Shown: positions 34,569-43,763, numbered from the stretch's first letter. The stretch is DNA of 64,000 nucleotides from Roseomonas sp. (GCA_020249265.1 JADCGA010000001.1:124001-188000), one strand, 5' to 3'. Program-made: numbers and translations. The notes: a model not told the origin generated them from the sequence alone.

Positions 34569-34606
34569 GCGAGGAGAACTTCGCTATCAGGAAGATGAAA
34601 CGCTTG

Positions 34607-34715
34607 CGCCCGCCAAAGGCGGGCGAGCGCCCGAATGGGCGCCGCCGCCCCTGCGGCGAAGCCAAGCGCGCGGAGGCGCGCGCCGGCGTCTGAGGGCGGA
34701 TCGGTGACGATCCGC
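34607..34715. repeat. array of five consecutive perfect hairpins between convergent genes
   Basis: Five GC-rich perfect stems follow one another with almost no spacer: CGCCCGCC/GGCGGGCG (34607-34614, 34618-34625, loop AAA); GCGCCC/GGGCGC (34627-34632, 34637-34642); CGCCGC/GCGGCG (34643-34648, 34653-34658); GCGCGC/GCGCGC (34666-34671, 34676-34681); GCGGATCG/CGATCCGC (34696-34703, 34708-34715) with a GTGA (GNRA-type) tetraloop. It lies between the converging dsbA-like and CDGSH genes and fills their 158-base gap. It could be a two-way terminator, a clustered palindromic repeat element, or a structured RNA. Confidence 0.6.
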
Positions 34716-34726
34716 TACTCGAAACA

Positions 34727-35131
34727 TTACGGCGCCGTGAAAGCCGCCTTCTTGTGGCTGCCATCGCAATAGGGCGCCTTGGCGGTCTGGCCGCAGCGGC
34801 AGAAGGAAGCCTGCGGCGTGCAGTCAATTTCCTCACCGGCGGCATTCTGCACAATCATGGGACCAGAAGCGCGCACGGAACCATTGGGCTGCGGGTCCAG
34901 GTTCACAGGCCCGGTCACGCCGGAAATATCGCGGCCTTCGCGCTTGGCCGGCGCGCCGGTCAGTGGAATCCCAGCCGCCTTGTGGCTGCCATCGCACCAG
35001 GGGCCGTTCTTGGTCGCACCGCAGCGGCAAAGCCAAGCCTCGCCGCCTTCAATCGGTTCGCCCTTCAGGGTGATTTCGCCCTTGAAGTGCAAAGGGCCGC
35101 CGTCGCGCGTGGTGATGATGGTTGCGGTCAT
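34727..35131 (-). CDS. tandem CDGSH iron-sulfur domain protein
   Basis: A 134-residue protein with two CDGSH motifs: CRCGATKNGPWCDGSH near residue 36 and CRCGQTAKAPYCDGSH near 108. Each has the three Cys and one His that hold a redox-active [2Fe-2S] cluster. Bacterial and mitochondrial (Miner2-like) tandem forms are monomers carrying two clusters; the exact role (redox or Fe-S homeostasis) is unsettled. The ATG at 35131 follows GAGGA with an eight-base spacer. It is convergent with the CPFC thioredoxin-fold gene. Confidence 0.92.
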   Translation of the reverse strand: MTATIITTRDGGPLHFKGEITLKGEPIEGGEAWLCRCGATKNGPWCDGSHKAAGIPLTGAPAKREGRDISGVTGPVNLDPQPNGSVRASGPMIVQNAAGEEIDCTPQASFCRCGQTAKAPYCDGSHKKAAFTAP

Positions 35132-35173
35132 GCTGCGTGTCCTCAAATGAAATGTAGCTGTTAATGTGGGGCC

Positions 35174-36715
35174 TTACGCGGCGCCTGACCAGCCCGCATC
35201 GGGATCAATCGGAAAAACCGGGCGCGGCAGGCGCTTCCAGGGGAAATTCACCAGAACAGGGCTGGTGAGGCCCGGCACATCCACTTCCAGAATGCGCTCA
35301 TCGGGGAAGAATTCATCAAAACCGGCGCGGAAATGCCCGCGCGATTTCACGACAACCACGCGCGCGGCGGCGATATCCACGCCAAACATCTCAATCATGC
35401 GCGGTTCATGGCATTGGCGCCTGAGGCTTGCCACCACAACGCGGATGCCGCTGCCTTCCAATTCCAGCAGCGCCGCCGACCCAAGATCAAAGGCGCGCCC
35501 CTCCATGGTGCCGCGCCGGCCAACCCCCTTGCCGTCAGACAGTTTCAGGATGCGCGCGGGTGCCGCGAAGGTCGCGGAAAATTCGCTTGGCGCGCGGTTG
35601 AAGGTGGCATCGAAGCGCACCCCTTCGCCATGCCTATGTGCTTCGTCAGCCAAGTCAGGATCAACGAAATTGGCCAGCACCGCGCCCGCGACACCCGCCT
35701 CATGCAGGGCGCTGAGCACATAGCCAGTATTGCCGCGCCCGCCACCGCCCGGATTATCCGCAACGTCAGCAATCAGCACGGGGGCAGCACCCTCACCAGC
35801 AGCCTTGGCGCGCGCCGTCACATCTGCCAGCGTTGAAAGCTTCGCCACATAACGTTGCCGGTCCGCCCAGGTGGCGCGCGCGATCTCAAGCGCTGCCGCA
35901 TCGGCCAATGCCTGTTCCCCGCCGCGCGCCGTGACAATCACGGTCATGCCGCATTTGGGCAAATCCGAGAAAACAAAGCCGCCGCAGATGGAAGCATTGG
36001 CGATGCGCTTATCCCGCGCCATCAGCGCCTCACATTCTGCCATGCGATCCGCATAGGGGCCGCGCGCGGTCAATAGGCTGACGGATGGCGGTGTGATGGG
36101 CAGGCGCACAAAGCCACGCGCGAATCGCGCGCCGCCCAAGGCTTCGCGCAGCAAATCAGCAGCATCAGCAGCGCGTTCGCGCATATCCACATGCGGGTTG
36201 GTGCGATAGCCGATGAAGGCATCCACCGCGCCAATCAGTTTTTCGCTGATGTTGCAGTGCAGATCATGGGTGCACAGGATCGGCACCACAGGTCCCACAA
36301 TGGCCCGCACCATCGCCGCCATGGTGCCATCACTATCCTCATCACCTGTCGCGCTGCTCGCGCCATGATTGGCGATATAGACACCATCCAAGGGCAAAGC
36401 CGCCGCCAAACCGGCGCGCATTTCATCAAACGCATCATTGAGCAGGCTTTGATCAATCGGCCCACCCGGCGGCGCTGCCATCACCAGAATGGGCACTGGC
36501 TGCCAAGGCCCGGTTTCATCCATGCGCCGGTAGAAACCCGGAATTTCCGATGGCAAATGGCTGACCGGTTGGCGTGCCAGGCGCGATATCGCCTCCCCCC
36601 TTTCCAGGCATTGCCGGGCGAAATCTTCCTTAACCGTAATTGGCGCGAAGGCATTCGCCTCCAGATGCAGGCCCAGAATGGCAATGCGCGGTGCGTGCGG
36701 TTTTGGCTGAAGCAT
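35174..36715 (-). CDS. M81-family metallopeptidase (MlrC-like)
   Basis: A 513-residue protein of the MlrC (microcystin-degradation C) family. The N-terminal domain opens RIAILGLHLEANAFAP and includes IANHGASSATGDEDSDG and CTHDLHCNISEKL, with Asp and His residues that bind zinc; the C-terminal domain begins APVLIADVADNPGGGGRGNTG. Members hydrolyse small linear peptides or amides; most homologues are not tied to microcystin. The start at ATG 36715 has GGAAGG upstream; a longer frame to 36973 overlaps the divergent gene. Paired divergently with an aspartoacylase-like gene. Confidence 0.86.
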   Translation of the reverse strand: MLQPKPHAPRIAILGLHLEANAFAPITVKEDFARQCLERGEAISRLARQPVSHLPSEIPGFYRRMDETGPWQPVPILVMAAPPGGPIDQSLLNDAFDEMRAGLAAALPLDGVYIANHGASSATGDEDSDGTMAAMVRAIVGPVVPILCTHDLHCNISEKLIGAVDAFIGYRTNPHVDMRERAADAADLLREALGGARFARGFVRLPITPPSVSLLTARGPYADRMAECEALMARDKRIANASICGGFVFSDLPKCGMTVIVTARGGEQALADAAALEIARATWADRQRYVAKLSTLADVTARAKAAGEGAAPVLIADVADNPGGGGRGNTGYVLSALHEAGVAGAVLANFVDPDLADEAHRHGEGVRFDATFNRAPSEFSATFAAPARILKLSDGKGVGRRGTMEGRAFDLGSAALLELEGSGIRVVVASLRRQCHEPRMIEMFGVDIAAARVVVVKSRGHFRAGFDEFFPDERILEVDVPGLTSPVLVNFPWKRLPRPVFPIDPDAGWSGAA

Positions 36716-36781
36716 TGTTGTTACCTTCCCCAGGATAGACGTGTCGCGCGACTTGTATAAAACTGACCGCCAGAAAGATAA
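36716..36781. promoter_or_regulatory. divergent intergenic region with a 10-bp palindrome and -10-like element
   Basis: The 66 bases between the MlrC-like and aspartoacylase-like genes hold the perfect palindrome GTCGCGCGAC (36743-36752) next to TATAAA (36756-36761), a -10-like hexamer for the rightward gene. The position suggests an operator that could control both genes. No convincing -35 element was found, so this is tentative. Confidence 0.35.
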
Positions 36782-37771
36782 TTGAGGGGAAGTTCGCTGG
36801 GCACGCAATCCACCAACGCCGAGGCTGGGGGAAAGGCAGTTCCGCATTTCGCGGTCGGCTTCGCCGTACCTGATCTGCGCCCTTGGCTTGGCGGCAATTG
36901 CGGTATTCCTGGCGTTTGGACCTTTACCGCTACCGCACCCGGCCCGCATTTGGCGTTGGTGGCGCTGACCCATGGAAATGAAATCGCGGGCGCCGCCGTA
37001 CTGGCGGAAATTCTCATGGCCGGCATCCGGCCGGAATGCGGCAGGCTCAGCCTGATTTTCAACAATATAGACGCCTTCCTGGTATTCGATCCGTCAAACC
37101 CGACCGCAACGCGCTATCTGGACGAGGATCTGAACCGGCTTTGGGGTGAGGATCGGCTGCAAAGCCCGCGCGATTCGCGGGAGATGCGCCGTGTACGCGC
37201 ATTGCTGCCCGTGATTGAAAGCGTGGATGTGCTGGTGGATTTGCATTCCATGCTTTGGCCATCCGATCCGCTGACCCTGGCCGCCGATACGGATCGCACG
37301 ATCAGGCTTGGCCAATCGCTTGGCACGCCGCGACTGACAGTGGCTGACCCTGGCCATATTGCCGGGCGGCGCCTGGTGGATCATGCCCGCTTTACTGCCC
37401 CAGGGGCGAAAGCCGCCGCCGTGCTGGTGGAAGCCGGCCAGCATTGGGAAACAGCGACAATCACCGCCATGGCCACCACCGCCCGCCGCGCGCTTGGGCT
37501 TTACGGCATTGCCGGCCCTGCCCCAGCCCCCTGGCCGGAACCCCCTTTGCTGGCGCGGGTGACAGAAACCGTCACCGCCACATCGCATAGCTTCATATTT
37601 ACGCGGGAATTTCGCGGCGGCGAGACCATCCCGAAGGCCGGCACCGTCATTGCCCAGGATGGCGCGCGGGAGATCAGAACGCCGCATGATGATTGCCTGT
37701 TGGTCATGCCAACCCCGGTGGCGCCGCGCGGGCATACCGCGGTACGCCTCGCGCGGTTTGAAGCGCCCTGA
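36782..37771 (+). CDS. succinylglutamate desuccinylase/aspartoacylase-family zinc hydrolase
   Basis: A protein of up to 329 residues with the M14-like aspartoacylase/AstE fold. LTHGNEIAG near residue 63 supplies the zinc ligands His and Glu, LDEDLNRLWG is the DxNR substrate-binding motif, and VDLHSM near 150 supplies the third ligand His. Members remove acyl groups from N-acylated amino acids or related amides. The N-terminus is uncertain: the only in-frame candidates are TTG (36782) and CTG (36797), the latter behind GAGGGGAAG. It diverges from the MlrC-like amidase gene and may act with it on N-acyl compounds. Confidence 0.82.
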   Translation: MRGSSLGTQSTNAEAGGKAVPHFAVGFAVPDLRPWLGGNCGIPGVWTFTATAPGPHLALVALTHGNEIAGAAVLAEILMAGIRPECGRLSLIFNNIDAFLVFDPSNPTATRYLDEDLNRLWGEDRLQSPRDSREMRRVRALLPVIESVDVLVDLHSMLWPSDPLTLAADTDRTIRLGQSLGTPRLTVADPGHIAGRRLVDHARFTAPGAKAAAVLVEAGQHWETATITAMATTARRALGLYGIAGPAPAPWPEPPLLARVTETVTATSHSFIFTREFRGGETIPKAGTVIAQDGAREIRTPHDDCLLVMPTPVAPRGHTAVRLARFEAP

Positions 37772-37779
37772 TCAGCGCG

Positions 37780-37801
37780 CAGGGCTTGCGCGAAAGCCCT
37801 G
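37780..37801 (+). terminator. stem-loop between aspartoacylase-like and FAH-family genes
   Basis: CAGGGCTT / AAGCCCTG (37780-37787 and 37794-37801) forms an 8-bp perfect stem with a six-base loop nine bases after the stop codon at 37771. There is no U-run, so it may weaken rather than stop transcription into the next gene. Confidence 0.35.
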
Positions 37802-37843
37802 GCCGCGCTTGCCTGCGGGGCTTGCTAGAATGAGGAAAACCAG

Positions 37844-38734
37844 ATGGCTGCCTTGAACCTGATCACCTTTGCGGATGCGGCCGGAAGCCGCGCGGGCGTG
37901 CTGCTTGCGGGCGGGCGTGTGCTTGACCTTGGCGTTGCGATGCCGCCGGCGCGTGACATGATTTCAATCATCGAAGCCGGTGCGCCCATGCTGGCCGCGA
38001 TTCGCGCGCTGGCCGCCAATCCGCCTGCCAATGCGCTGCTGCCGCTGGGCAGTGTTGCGCTGCAAGCCCCCATCCCGCAGCCGCGCCGGAATGTGTTCTG
38101 CGTTGGCCGCAACTACATGGACCATGTGGCAGAAGGGGATCGCACACGCGGCATCACGAACAGCGAAGTGCCGAAATACCCGCAATTCTTCACCAAGTCG
38201 GCGGATTGCGTCATTGCCCCCGGTGCGAAGGTGCCAACCCATGAAGGTGTCACCAAATGGCTTGATTATGAGGTTGAGCTTGTCGCGATCATCGGCACGG
38301 CGGGACGCGATATTCCGAAGGAAAAGGCGCTTGACCATGTCTATGGCTGGACCATCGGCAATGATGTGACAGGGCGCGATTTGCAGCGCCGCCACGGGCA
38401 ATGGTTCAAGGGCAAGTCGCTCGATCGTTCCTGCCCGCTGGGGCCGGTGATTGTGCCGGCGGCGGATCTCAGCGCCGCTGATCTCGCGATTGGTCTCAAG
38501 ATCAATGGCGAACAGCGGCAAGCCAGCCGCACCAGCAAGATGATTTTTGACGTGCCGGAAATCATCCATCAGCTTTCAGCGGGTTTCACCCTGCTGCCGG
38601 GCGATGTGATCATGACCGGCACGCCGGAAGGGGTGGGCTATGCCATGCAGCCACCGCAAACGCTGAAGGCGGGCGATGTCATGGAACTGACCATTGAAGG
38701 CATAGGCACGCTGACCAATACCATCAGCGACTGA
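37844..38734 (+). CDS. fumarylacetoacetate hydrolase family protein
   Basis: A 296-residue metal-dependent C-C hydrolase or isomerase/decarboxylase of the FAH superfamily. The catalytic C-terminal domain starts NVFCVGRNYMDHVAE near residue 85; metal ligands are in KWLDYEVELVAIIG (acidic EVE), and YGWTIGNDVTGRDLQ and LLPGDVIMTGTPEGVGY are family blocks. Substrates are typically aromatic-degradation products such as acylpyruvates. The ATG at 37844 follows GAGGAAAA. Seven bases separate it from the polysaccharide deacetylase-like gene downstream. Confidence 0.9.
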   Translation: MAALNLITFADAAGSRAGVLLAGGRVLDLGVAMPPARDMISIIEAGAPMLAAIRALAANPPANALLPLGSVALQAPIPQPRRNVFCVGRNYMDHVAEGDRTRGITNSEVPKYPQFFTKSADCVIAPGAKVPTHEGVTKWLDYEVELVAIIGTAGRDIPKEKALDHVYGWTIGNDVTGRDLQRRHGQWFKGKSLDRSCPLGPVIVPAADLSAADLAIGLKINGEQRQASRTSKMIFDVPEIIHQLSAGFTLLPGDVIMTGTPEGVGYAMQPPQTLKAGDVMELTIEGIGTLTNTISD

Positions 38735-38741
38735 TCTTCTG

Positions 38742-39386
38742 ATGGACATCTGCCTCAGCTTCGACAATGGGCCGGAGCCTGAGGCGACACCCGGCGTGTT
38801 GGATGTGCTGGCATATCGGCGCATCCCGGCCCTGTTTTTCGTGATTGGCGAAAAGCTGCGCCTGCCCAACGGGCGGACGCTCACGGAAAGGGCGCGGGCC
38901 GAGGGGCATAGGATCGGCAATCATACGCTGACGCATGGCGCGCCGCTTGGCCGCCGCAGCGCTGCCGAGGCTTTGCATGAAATCGCGGCAACCGATGCGC
39001 TGCTCGGTGATCTTGCCGCGCCCGAGCGCTTCTTCCGTCCCAATGGCGGCGGTGGTGCCTTGGGCGCGCATTTGCTGAATGGCGCGGCGGCGCGGCATTT
39101 GGTGGCTGAACATGCCACCATGGTGCTGTGGAATGCCGTGCCCGGCGATTTCCGCGATGCTGATGGCTGGCCTGCCACCGCGCACGCCCTGCTGCGCGCC
39201 GCACGTGAACCGGTGATGCTGGTGCTGCATGACCTGCCCAATGGCGCCATGCGCCACCTGGACCGCTTTCTGGGTGAGGCCCAGGATCGGGGCTGGCGCT
39301 TTAGCGCCGATCCGCCGCCCGGCTGTGTCCCGCTGAGGCGCGGCATCCCTGGGCCGGATTTCGCGCGCTATATCGCCGGCCCCTGA
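38742..39386 (+). CDS. polysaccharide deacetylase-like (NodB homology) protein with altered metal site
   Basis: A 214-residue cytoplasmic-looking protein (no signal peptide) with NodB motifs: SFDNGPEPE (residues 6-14, motif 1), HRIGNHTLTH with His61 and His65 (motif 2), FRPNGGG (motif 3) and MLVLHDLPNG near 161. In active carbohydrate esterase 4 enzymes motif 1 is TFDDGP, where the second Asp binds the metal; here it is Asn9. Activity may use a changed metal site or be lost. Its last 19 bases overlap the end of the opposite-strand acetyltransferase gene. Confidence 0.82.
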   Translation: MDICLSFDNGPEPEATPGVLDVLAYRRIPALFFVIGEKLRLPNGRTLTERARAEGHRIGNHTLTHGAPLGRRSAAEALHEIAATDALLGDLAAPERFFRPNGGGGALGAHLLNGAAARHLVAEHATMVLWNAVPGDFRDADGWPATAHALLRAAREPVMLVLHDLPNGAMRHLDRFLGEAQDRGWRFSADPPPGCVPLRRGIPGPDFARYIAGP

Positions 39387-40009
39387 ACAGGCCGTGCCGG
39401 CACGCCCATCACCGTGGCGCCCGGCGCCACATCTTCCACCACCGCCGCACCGGCACCCACCACCGCGCCAGCACCAATGTAGATACCGGGGCGCACCACC
39501 GCACCCGCACCAATCAAGGCACCCGCGCCAATACGCACCCCCCCGGCCAGCACCGCACCGGGGCCGATATGCGCGGCTTCCGCCACAACGCAATCATGTT
39601 CGACAATCGCGCCAGTATTGATGAGCGCGAGCGGGCCGATTTCGGCCTCTGGCCCGATCACGGCGCGGGCGAGGATGGCCGCACCCTGACCGACCCTTGC
39701 GCCATGGCCGATCAGGGCCGCAGGGTGGATCAGGCTTGGCAGGGCAAAACCGGCAGAGCGCAGGCGATCCGCAGCGGCCAGGCGCTGCGCGGAATCGCCA
39801 ACCGAGGCATGGGCAAACCCAATCCCCTGCCCGGCCAGCGCGGTGAGCAGGCTTTCATCACCCAGCAGCGGGAGGCCGAGAACCTGGCTGGCCTTGGGTG
39901 CCGCATCCACAAACCCCGCAATGTCGTAGCCACCATGCGCCAGCAGCAGATCGGCAATCGCCTTGCCATGCCCACCCGCCCCCAGCAGCAGGATGCGCGG
40001 GCGCGTCAT
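39368..40009 (-). CDS. NeuD/PglD-like sugar O/N-acyltransferase
   Basis: A 213-residue two-domain acetyltransferase: an N-terminal Rossmann-like UDP-sugar domain (ILLLGAGGHGKAIADLLL) and a C-terminal left-handed beta-helix of hexapeptide repeats (residues 95-200). The catalytic His lies in NTGAIVEHDCVV, matching the Glu-His pair of Campylobacter PglD, which acetylates UDP-4-amino sugar to UDP-diNAc-bacillosamine. It lies about 12 kb from the dehydratase/aminotransferase/PglC-like genes and could complete that pathway. It overlaps the upstream lipoprotein gene by four bases (ATGA). Confidence 0.87.
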   Translation of the reverse strand: MTRPRILLLGAGGHGKAIADLLLAHGGYDIAGFVDAAPKASQVLGLPLLGDESLLTALAGQGIGFAHASVGDSAQRLAAADRLRSAGFALPSLIHPAALIGHGARVGQGAAILARAVIGPEAEIGPLALINTGAIVEHDCVVAEAAHIGPGAVLAGGVRIGAGALIGAGAVVRPGIYIGAGAVVGAGAAVVEDVAPGATVMGVPARPVQGPAI

Positions 40010-40977
40010 CGCGCTGGCTCAGGCCGGGGCAGTTCCGCAGCGCGCGGCGGCAGGGCAAGCCCGCCTGGTGCGGCATTGGGCTGCTGGGCGCGCTGGCCGG
40101 AAGCGTCGCGCGCCGGCATGCCGCCGGCATTTTCGATCACGCGCTGCACGCCGCCCGCTGCCTCGGCCGCCGCGGCAAAGGCGATATCGCCCCAATGCCG
40201 GTCCAAAAGCCCGGCTGGGATTTCATTCATTTGCAAAACGCGGCCCAATTCCTGCCCATCGCGGCGGGAGATGATCCACAAGATTTCCACCCGCTGCATG
40301 CGTGGCCGGGTGGGCACCACATTAACACGCCCATCAGCGGCAAAGCCGGCGCCATCGGCCACATCCTGCGCCAGGATGCCGTAATCGCCGAGCGAATCGC
40401 GCATGCGCGCGGTCAGGCTTTGATTGCCATCGCCAGGGGCACCCCGCACCGGCAGCAGATAAAGCCGCGGTGGGCCGGCAGCCGCAAGCGCCGCCGGGTT
40501 GGTGGATTTCCGCGCTGCTTCCGCCCTCAGCAGCAAATCCGCCGCACGGCGGGACGCATCATTGGCCACCTCCGCAAACAGGGCTGCGTTGGGCCGCGCC
40601 CAATCGCGCGCCGGGATGGCACTGCCCTCGGCCACCCCTTGCGGGGCGCCATCGGGGTCGAACAGGGCGTAGCGCGGCACCACGCGATTGCCTTCAAGGC
40701 GCATGTCAATCTTCAGGCGCCAATCCAGCGGCAGGGGCGCATCGGCCACCGCCGGCACTTCGCGCTTCAGCAACGCCTCCGCCACGGCCTTGGCGAAGGC
40801 TTCTGATTCGGTGGTGGTGAGCATCGCTGCCTCGGGCGGCGGGACCACAAGGCGATAGGGCGGCGGCACCGCAAGCCGCCCGGCCATGCCGCCCGGATTG
40901 CCGCGAAAGGGCTGCGGCAGGTCGCCGCAGGCCGCCAGCGCCAAAAGCGCCAAACTCGCCAGGAAGCGCCGCTTCAT
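40006..40977 (-). CDS. uncharacterised lipoprotein
   Basis: A 323-residue protein with a clear lipoprotein signal (RRFLASLALLALAACGD; lipidated Cys17). No known domain is recognised. The mature part has a central region with LYLLPVRGAPGDGNQ and VEILWIISRRDGQELGRV, suggesting an alpha/beta domain, and a Pro/Arg-rich C-terminal tail of about 40 residues after IENAGGMPARD. Its start overlaps the stop of a small membrane ORF (ATGA) and its end overlaps the PglD-like gene, so the three are translated together. A cell-envelope role is inferred only from location and signal. Confidence 0.8.
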   Translation of the reverse strand: MKRRFLASLALLALAACGDLPQPFRGNPGGMAGRLAVPPPYRLVVPPPEAAMLTTTESEAFAKAVAEALLKREVPAVADAPLPLDWRLKIDMRLEGNRVVPRYALFDPDGAPQGVAEGSAIPARDWARPNAALFAEVANDASRRAADLLLRAEAARKSTNPAALAAAGPPRLYLLPVRGAPGDGNQSLTARMRDSLGDYGILAQDVADGAGFAADGRVNVVPTRPRMQRVEILWIISRRDGQELGRVLQMNEIPAGLLDRHWGDIAFAAAAEAAGGVQRVIENAGGMPARDASGQRAQQPNAAPGGLALPPRAAELPRPEPAR

Positions 40978-41042
40978 AGCATGACGCAGGTGGCAAGCAG
41001 CGTCAGGAAGCTGAGGACCAGGAACATCATGATATAGGGCAT
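40974..41042 (-). CDS. 22-residue membrane ORF, possible 3' part of a frameshifted small gene
   Basis: MPYIMMFLVLSFLTLLATCV followed by Met-Leu is a single membrane helix whose stop codon overlaps the lipoprotein start (ATGA), a strong sign of real coupled translation. The same frame stays open upstream (ending ARPLPWHEEP) but has no start codon. A good start, ATG 41119 with GGAG eight bases upstream, exists one frame away and reads only 30 residues. A one-base change in the GGGGAAA run near 41090-41100 would join them into a 48-residue protein. Either the 22-residue form starts at ATG 41042 or the gene is frameshifted. Confidence 0.5.
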   Translation of the reverse strand: MPYIMMFLVLSFLTLLATCVML

Positions 41043-41156
41043 GGGCTCTTCATGCCACGGGAGGGGCCGAGCGGGAAGATCAGGGCCGATTTCCCCAGGG
41101 CGGTTTCTGTTCTAAACATGGGGTAGTCTCCATTTCCGCATTGGCTTTCGCTTCAC

Positions 41157-43763
41157 ATGAACACTACCCCAGCAGCGGTTGAGAAAGCCGCGCCGCGTTA
41201 TGATTTCACCCGTGCAGAGCCGCGCTGGCAGCAGGCCTGGCAGGATCGCGCCTGTTTTGTGGTGCCCGATGTGCCGCCAAGGGGCGCGCGGAAATACTAT
41301 GTGCTTGAAATGTTCCCCTATCCCAGTGGCAAGATCCATATGGGCCATGTGCGCAATTACACGCTGGGCGATGTGGTGGCGCGCTACAAGCGGGCGCGGG
41401 GGCATTTGGTGATGCACCCGATGGGCTGGGACGCTTTTGGCCTGCCGGCGGAAAATGCGGCGCGGGAGCGCGGTGTGCATCCGGCGAAATGGACCTATGA
41501 CAATATCGCCAATATGCGCGCGGAATTGCAGCGCATGGGGCTTTCCTTGGATTGGGCGCGGGAATTCGCGACCTGCGATGTGGAATATTACGGGCGCCAG
41601 CAGAAATTGCTGCTGGATTTCTGGCGCGCGGGTTTGGTGGAGCGCAAGGAATCCTGGGTGAATTGGGACCCGGTGGATGGCACGGTGCTTGCCAACGAAC
41701 AGGTGATTGATGGGCGTGGCTGGCGTTCTGGCGCACTGGTGGAAAAAAAGCAGCTCAGCCAATGGTTCTTGAGCATCACGAAATTCGCGCCTGATTTGCT
41801 GGAGGCGCTTGGCGGGCTGGATCGCTGGCCGGAACGTGTGAAGCTGATGCAGTCCAACTGGATCGGGCGGAGTGAAGGGGCGAAGGTTCGGTTCAAGCTG
41901 GCGGAAGCGGCGACTGATATCTCTGAAGTTGAAGTGTTCACCACGCGTCCTGATACCCTGTTCGGCATGTCATTTCTGGCGGTGGCGGCGGAACATCCGC
42001 TGGCCGCTGCCGCTGGCGCGCGTAATGCCAAGGCAGCCGAGTTCATCGCCGAGTGCCGCCGCATGGGCACATCGGAAGCCGCGATTGAACAGGCAGAAAA
42101 GCGCGGCTTTGATACCGGTTTCCGCGTCAAGAATCCCTTCAACGGGCAGGAATATCCAGTCTGGATCGCGAATTTCGTGCTGATGGAATATGGCACGGGG
42201 GCGATCTTTGGCTGCCCCGCGCATGACCAGCGCGATCTGGATTTCGCGCGCAAATACGGGCTTTCCGTGACGCCCGTGGTGCTACCGCCGGGTGCTGATG
42301 CGGCCACATTCTCGGTGGGTGATGTCGCGCATACGGAAGATGGGGTGGCGTATAACTCAGGTTTTTTGGATGGGCTTGGCGTGGCTGCGGGAAAGCGCCG
42401 CGTGATTGATGAATTGGAAAAGCTTGGCGCCGGTCAGGGCATTGTGAATTGGCGGCTGCGCGATTGGGGGGTCTCACGCCAGCGCTATTGGGGCTGCCCC
42501 ATTCCCTTCATCCATTGCGATGATTGCGGCGTGGTGCCCGTGCCGGATGATCAATTGCCGGTGCGCCTGCCGGATGATGTGGATTTTGCGAAGCCCGGCA
42601 ATCCCTTGGATAATCACCCAAGCTGGAAGCATGTGGCCTGCCCGAACTGCGCCAAGCCCGCGCGGCGGGAGACCGATACCTGCGACACTTTCGTTGATTC
42701 ATCCTGGTATTACGCGCGCTTCTGTTCGCCACGCGCGGCGGAACCTGTCACGCGCGGCGCGGTGGATGGCTGGTTGCCTGTTGATCAATATATCGGCGGG
42801 ATCGAGCACGCGATTTTGCATTTGCTCTATTCGCGCTTCTTCTCCCGCGCGATGAAGGAAGCGGGGCATCTTTCCGTGGATGAACCCTTCGCGGGGCTGT
42901 TCACGCAGGGCATGGTCCAGCATGAAAGCTACAAGGGCGCCGATGGCCGTTGGCTTTATCCGGAAGAAGTGGATTTCGCTGTCAGCGCCGATGGCACGCG
43001 CAGCGCGACCGTGAAGGGCAGTACCGAAGCGGTGACGATTGGCCGGGTTGAGGCCATGTCCAAATCCAAGCGCAATACGGTGGACCCGGGTGCCATCATC
43101 GCGAAATACGGTGCGGATACCGCGCGCTGGTTCATCCTTTCCGACAATCCGCCAGAGCGCGATATGGAATGGACGGAATCGGGCGTGGCCGGCGCTTATC
43201 GCTTCACGCAGCGCGTGTTTCGCATTGTGGAAGCGGCCCTGCCGAACCTGCCGCCTGCCGAAAGCGGGCCGGAAGAAACCGGCAAGGCTTTGCGGCGTGC
43301 GACGCACCGCGCCATTGCAACCGTGACCGAGGCTTTGGAGACCTTCGCCTTTAATGTCGCGGTCGCCAGGCTTTATGAATTCGCCAATGCGATTGAAGCG
43401 TCCAAGGATGCGCCAGGTGGCGCGCGGCGCGAAGCGCTGGAAATGCTGGCACGACTTTCGGCGCCGATGATGCCGCATTTGGCGGAAGAAGTTTGGTCCT
43501 TGCTGCGGTCCAGTGATGGGGCGCTGGTTGCAGAACTGCCTTGGCCAGAGGCCGATGCTGCCCTGCTGGTGGCGGAAAGCATCACCCTTGCCGTGCAGGT
43601 GCTGGGCAAGCTCCGCTCCACCATCGAAGTCCCGGTGGGCGCGACCGAGGCTGAGATTTTCGCTGCCGCCGAGGCGGAAGAAAACGTCAAGCGCGCCATT
43701 GCCGACAAGCCGATCAAAAAGCGCATCCATGTGCCGGGACGGGTGGTCAATTTTGTCATCTAG
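41157..43763 (+). CDS. leuS: leucyl-tRNA synthetase
   Basis: An 868-residue class Ia synthetase that charges tRNA-Leu. The HIGH-type motif is [10 protein letters not shown] near residue 60; the CP1 editing domain (about 220-400) has [13 protein letters not shown] and the DQRDLDFA block; the KMSKS-type motif is [13 protein letters not shown] near residue 635; an anticodon-binding helical domain and C-terminal domain follow. Length is normal for bacteria. No clear Shine-Dalgarno sequence precedes the ATG at 41157. It overlaps the lptE start by 11 bases, so lptE expression is coupled to leuS. Confidence 0.97.
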   Translation: MNTTPAAVEKAAPRYDFTRAEPRWQQAWQDRACFVVPDVPPRGARKYYVLEMFPYPSGKIHMGHVRNYTLGDVVARYKRARGHLVMHPMGWDAFGLPAENAARERGVHPAKWTYDNIANMRAELQRMGLSLDWAREFATCDVEYYGRQQKLLLDFWRAGLVERKESWVNWDPVDGTVLANEQVIDGRGWRSGALVEKKQLSQWFLSITKFAPDLLEALGGLDRWPERVKLMQSNWIGRSEGAKVRFKLAEAATDISEVEVFTTRPDTLFGMSFLAVAAEHPLAAAAGARNAKAAEFIAECRRMGTSEAAIEQAEKRGFDTGFRVKNPFNGQEYPVWIANFVLMEYGTGAIFGCPAHDQRDLDFARKYGLSVTPVVLPPGADAATFSVGDVAHTEDGVAYNSGFLDGLGVAAGKRRVIDELEKLGAGQGIVNWRLRDWGVSRQRYWGCPIPFIHCDDCGVVPVPDDQLPVRLPDDVDFAKPGNPLDNHPSWKHVACPNCAKPARRETDTCDTFVDSSWYYARFCSPRAAEPVTRGAVDGWLPVDQYIGGIEHAILHLLYSRFFSRAMKEAGHLSVDEPFAGLFTQGMVQHESYKGADGRWLYPEEVDFAVSADGTRSATVKGSTEAVTIGRVEAMSKSKRNTVDPGAIIAKYGADTARWFILSDNPPERDMEWTESGVAGAYRFTQRVFRIVEAALPNLPPAESGPEETGKALRRATHRAIATVTEALETFAFNVAVARLYEFANAIEASKDAPGGARREALEMLARLSAPMMPHLAEEVWSLLRSSDGALVAELPWPEADAALLVAESITLAVQVLGKLRSTIEVPVGATEAEIFAAAEAEENVKRAIADKPIKKRIHVPGRVVNFVI

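Noticed and set aside
41085-41105. Programmed -1 frameshift site at GGGGAAA
   Set aside because: The run does not fit the X-XXY-YYZ heptamer in the required frame and no downstream stimulator is evident; kept only as one option for the small membrane gene.
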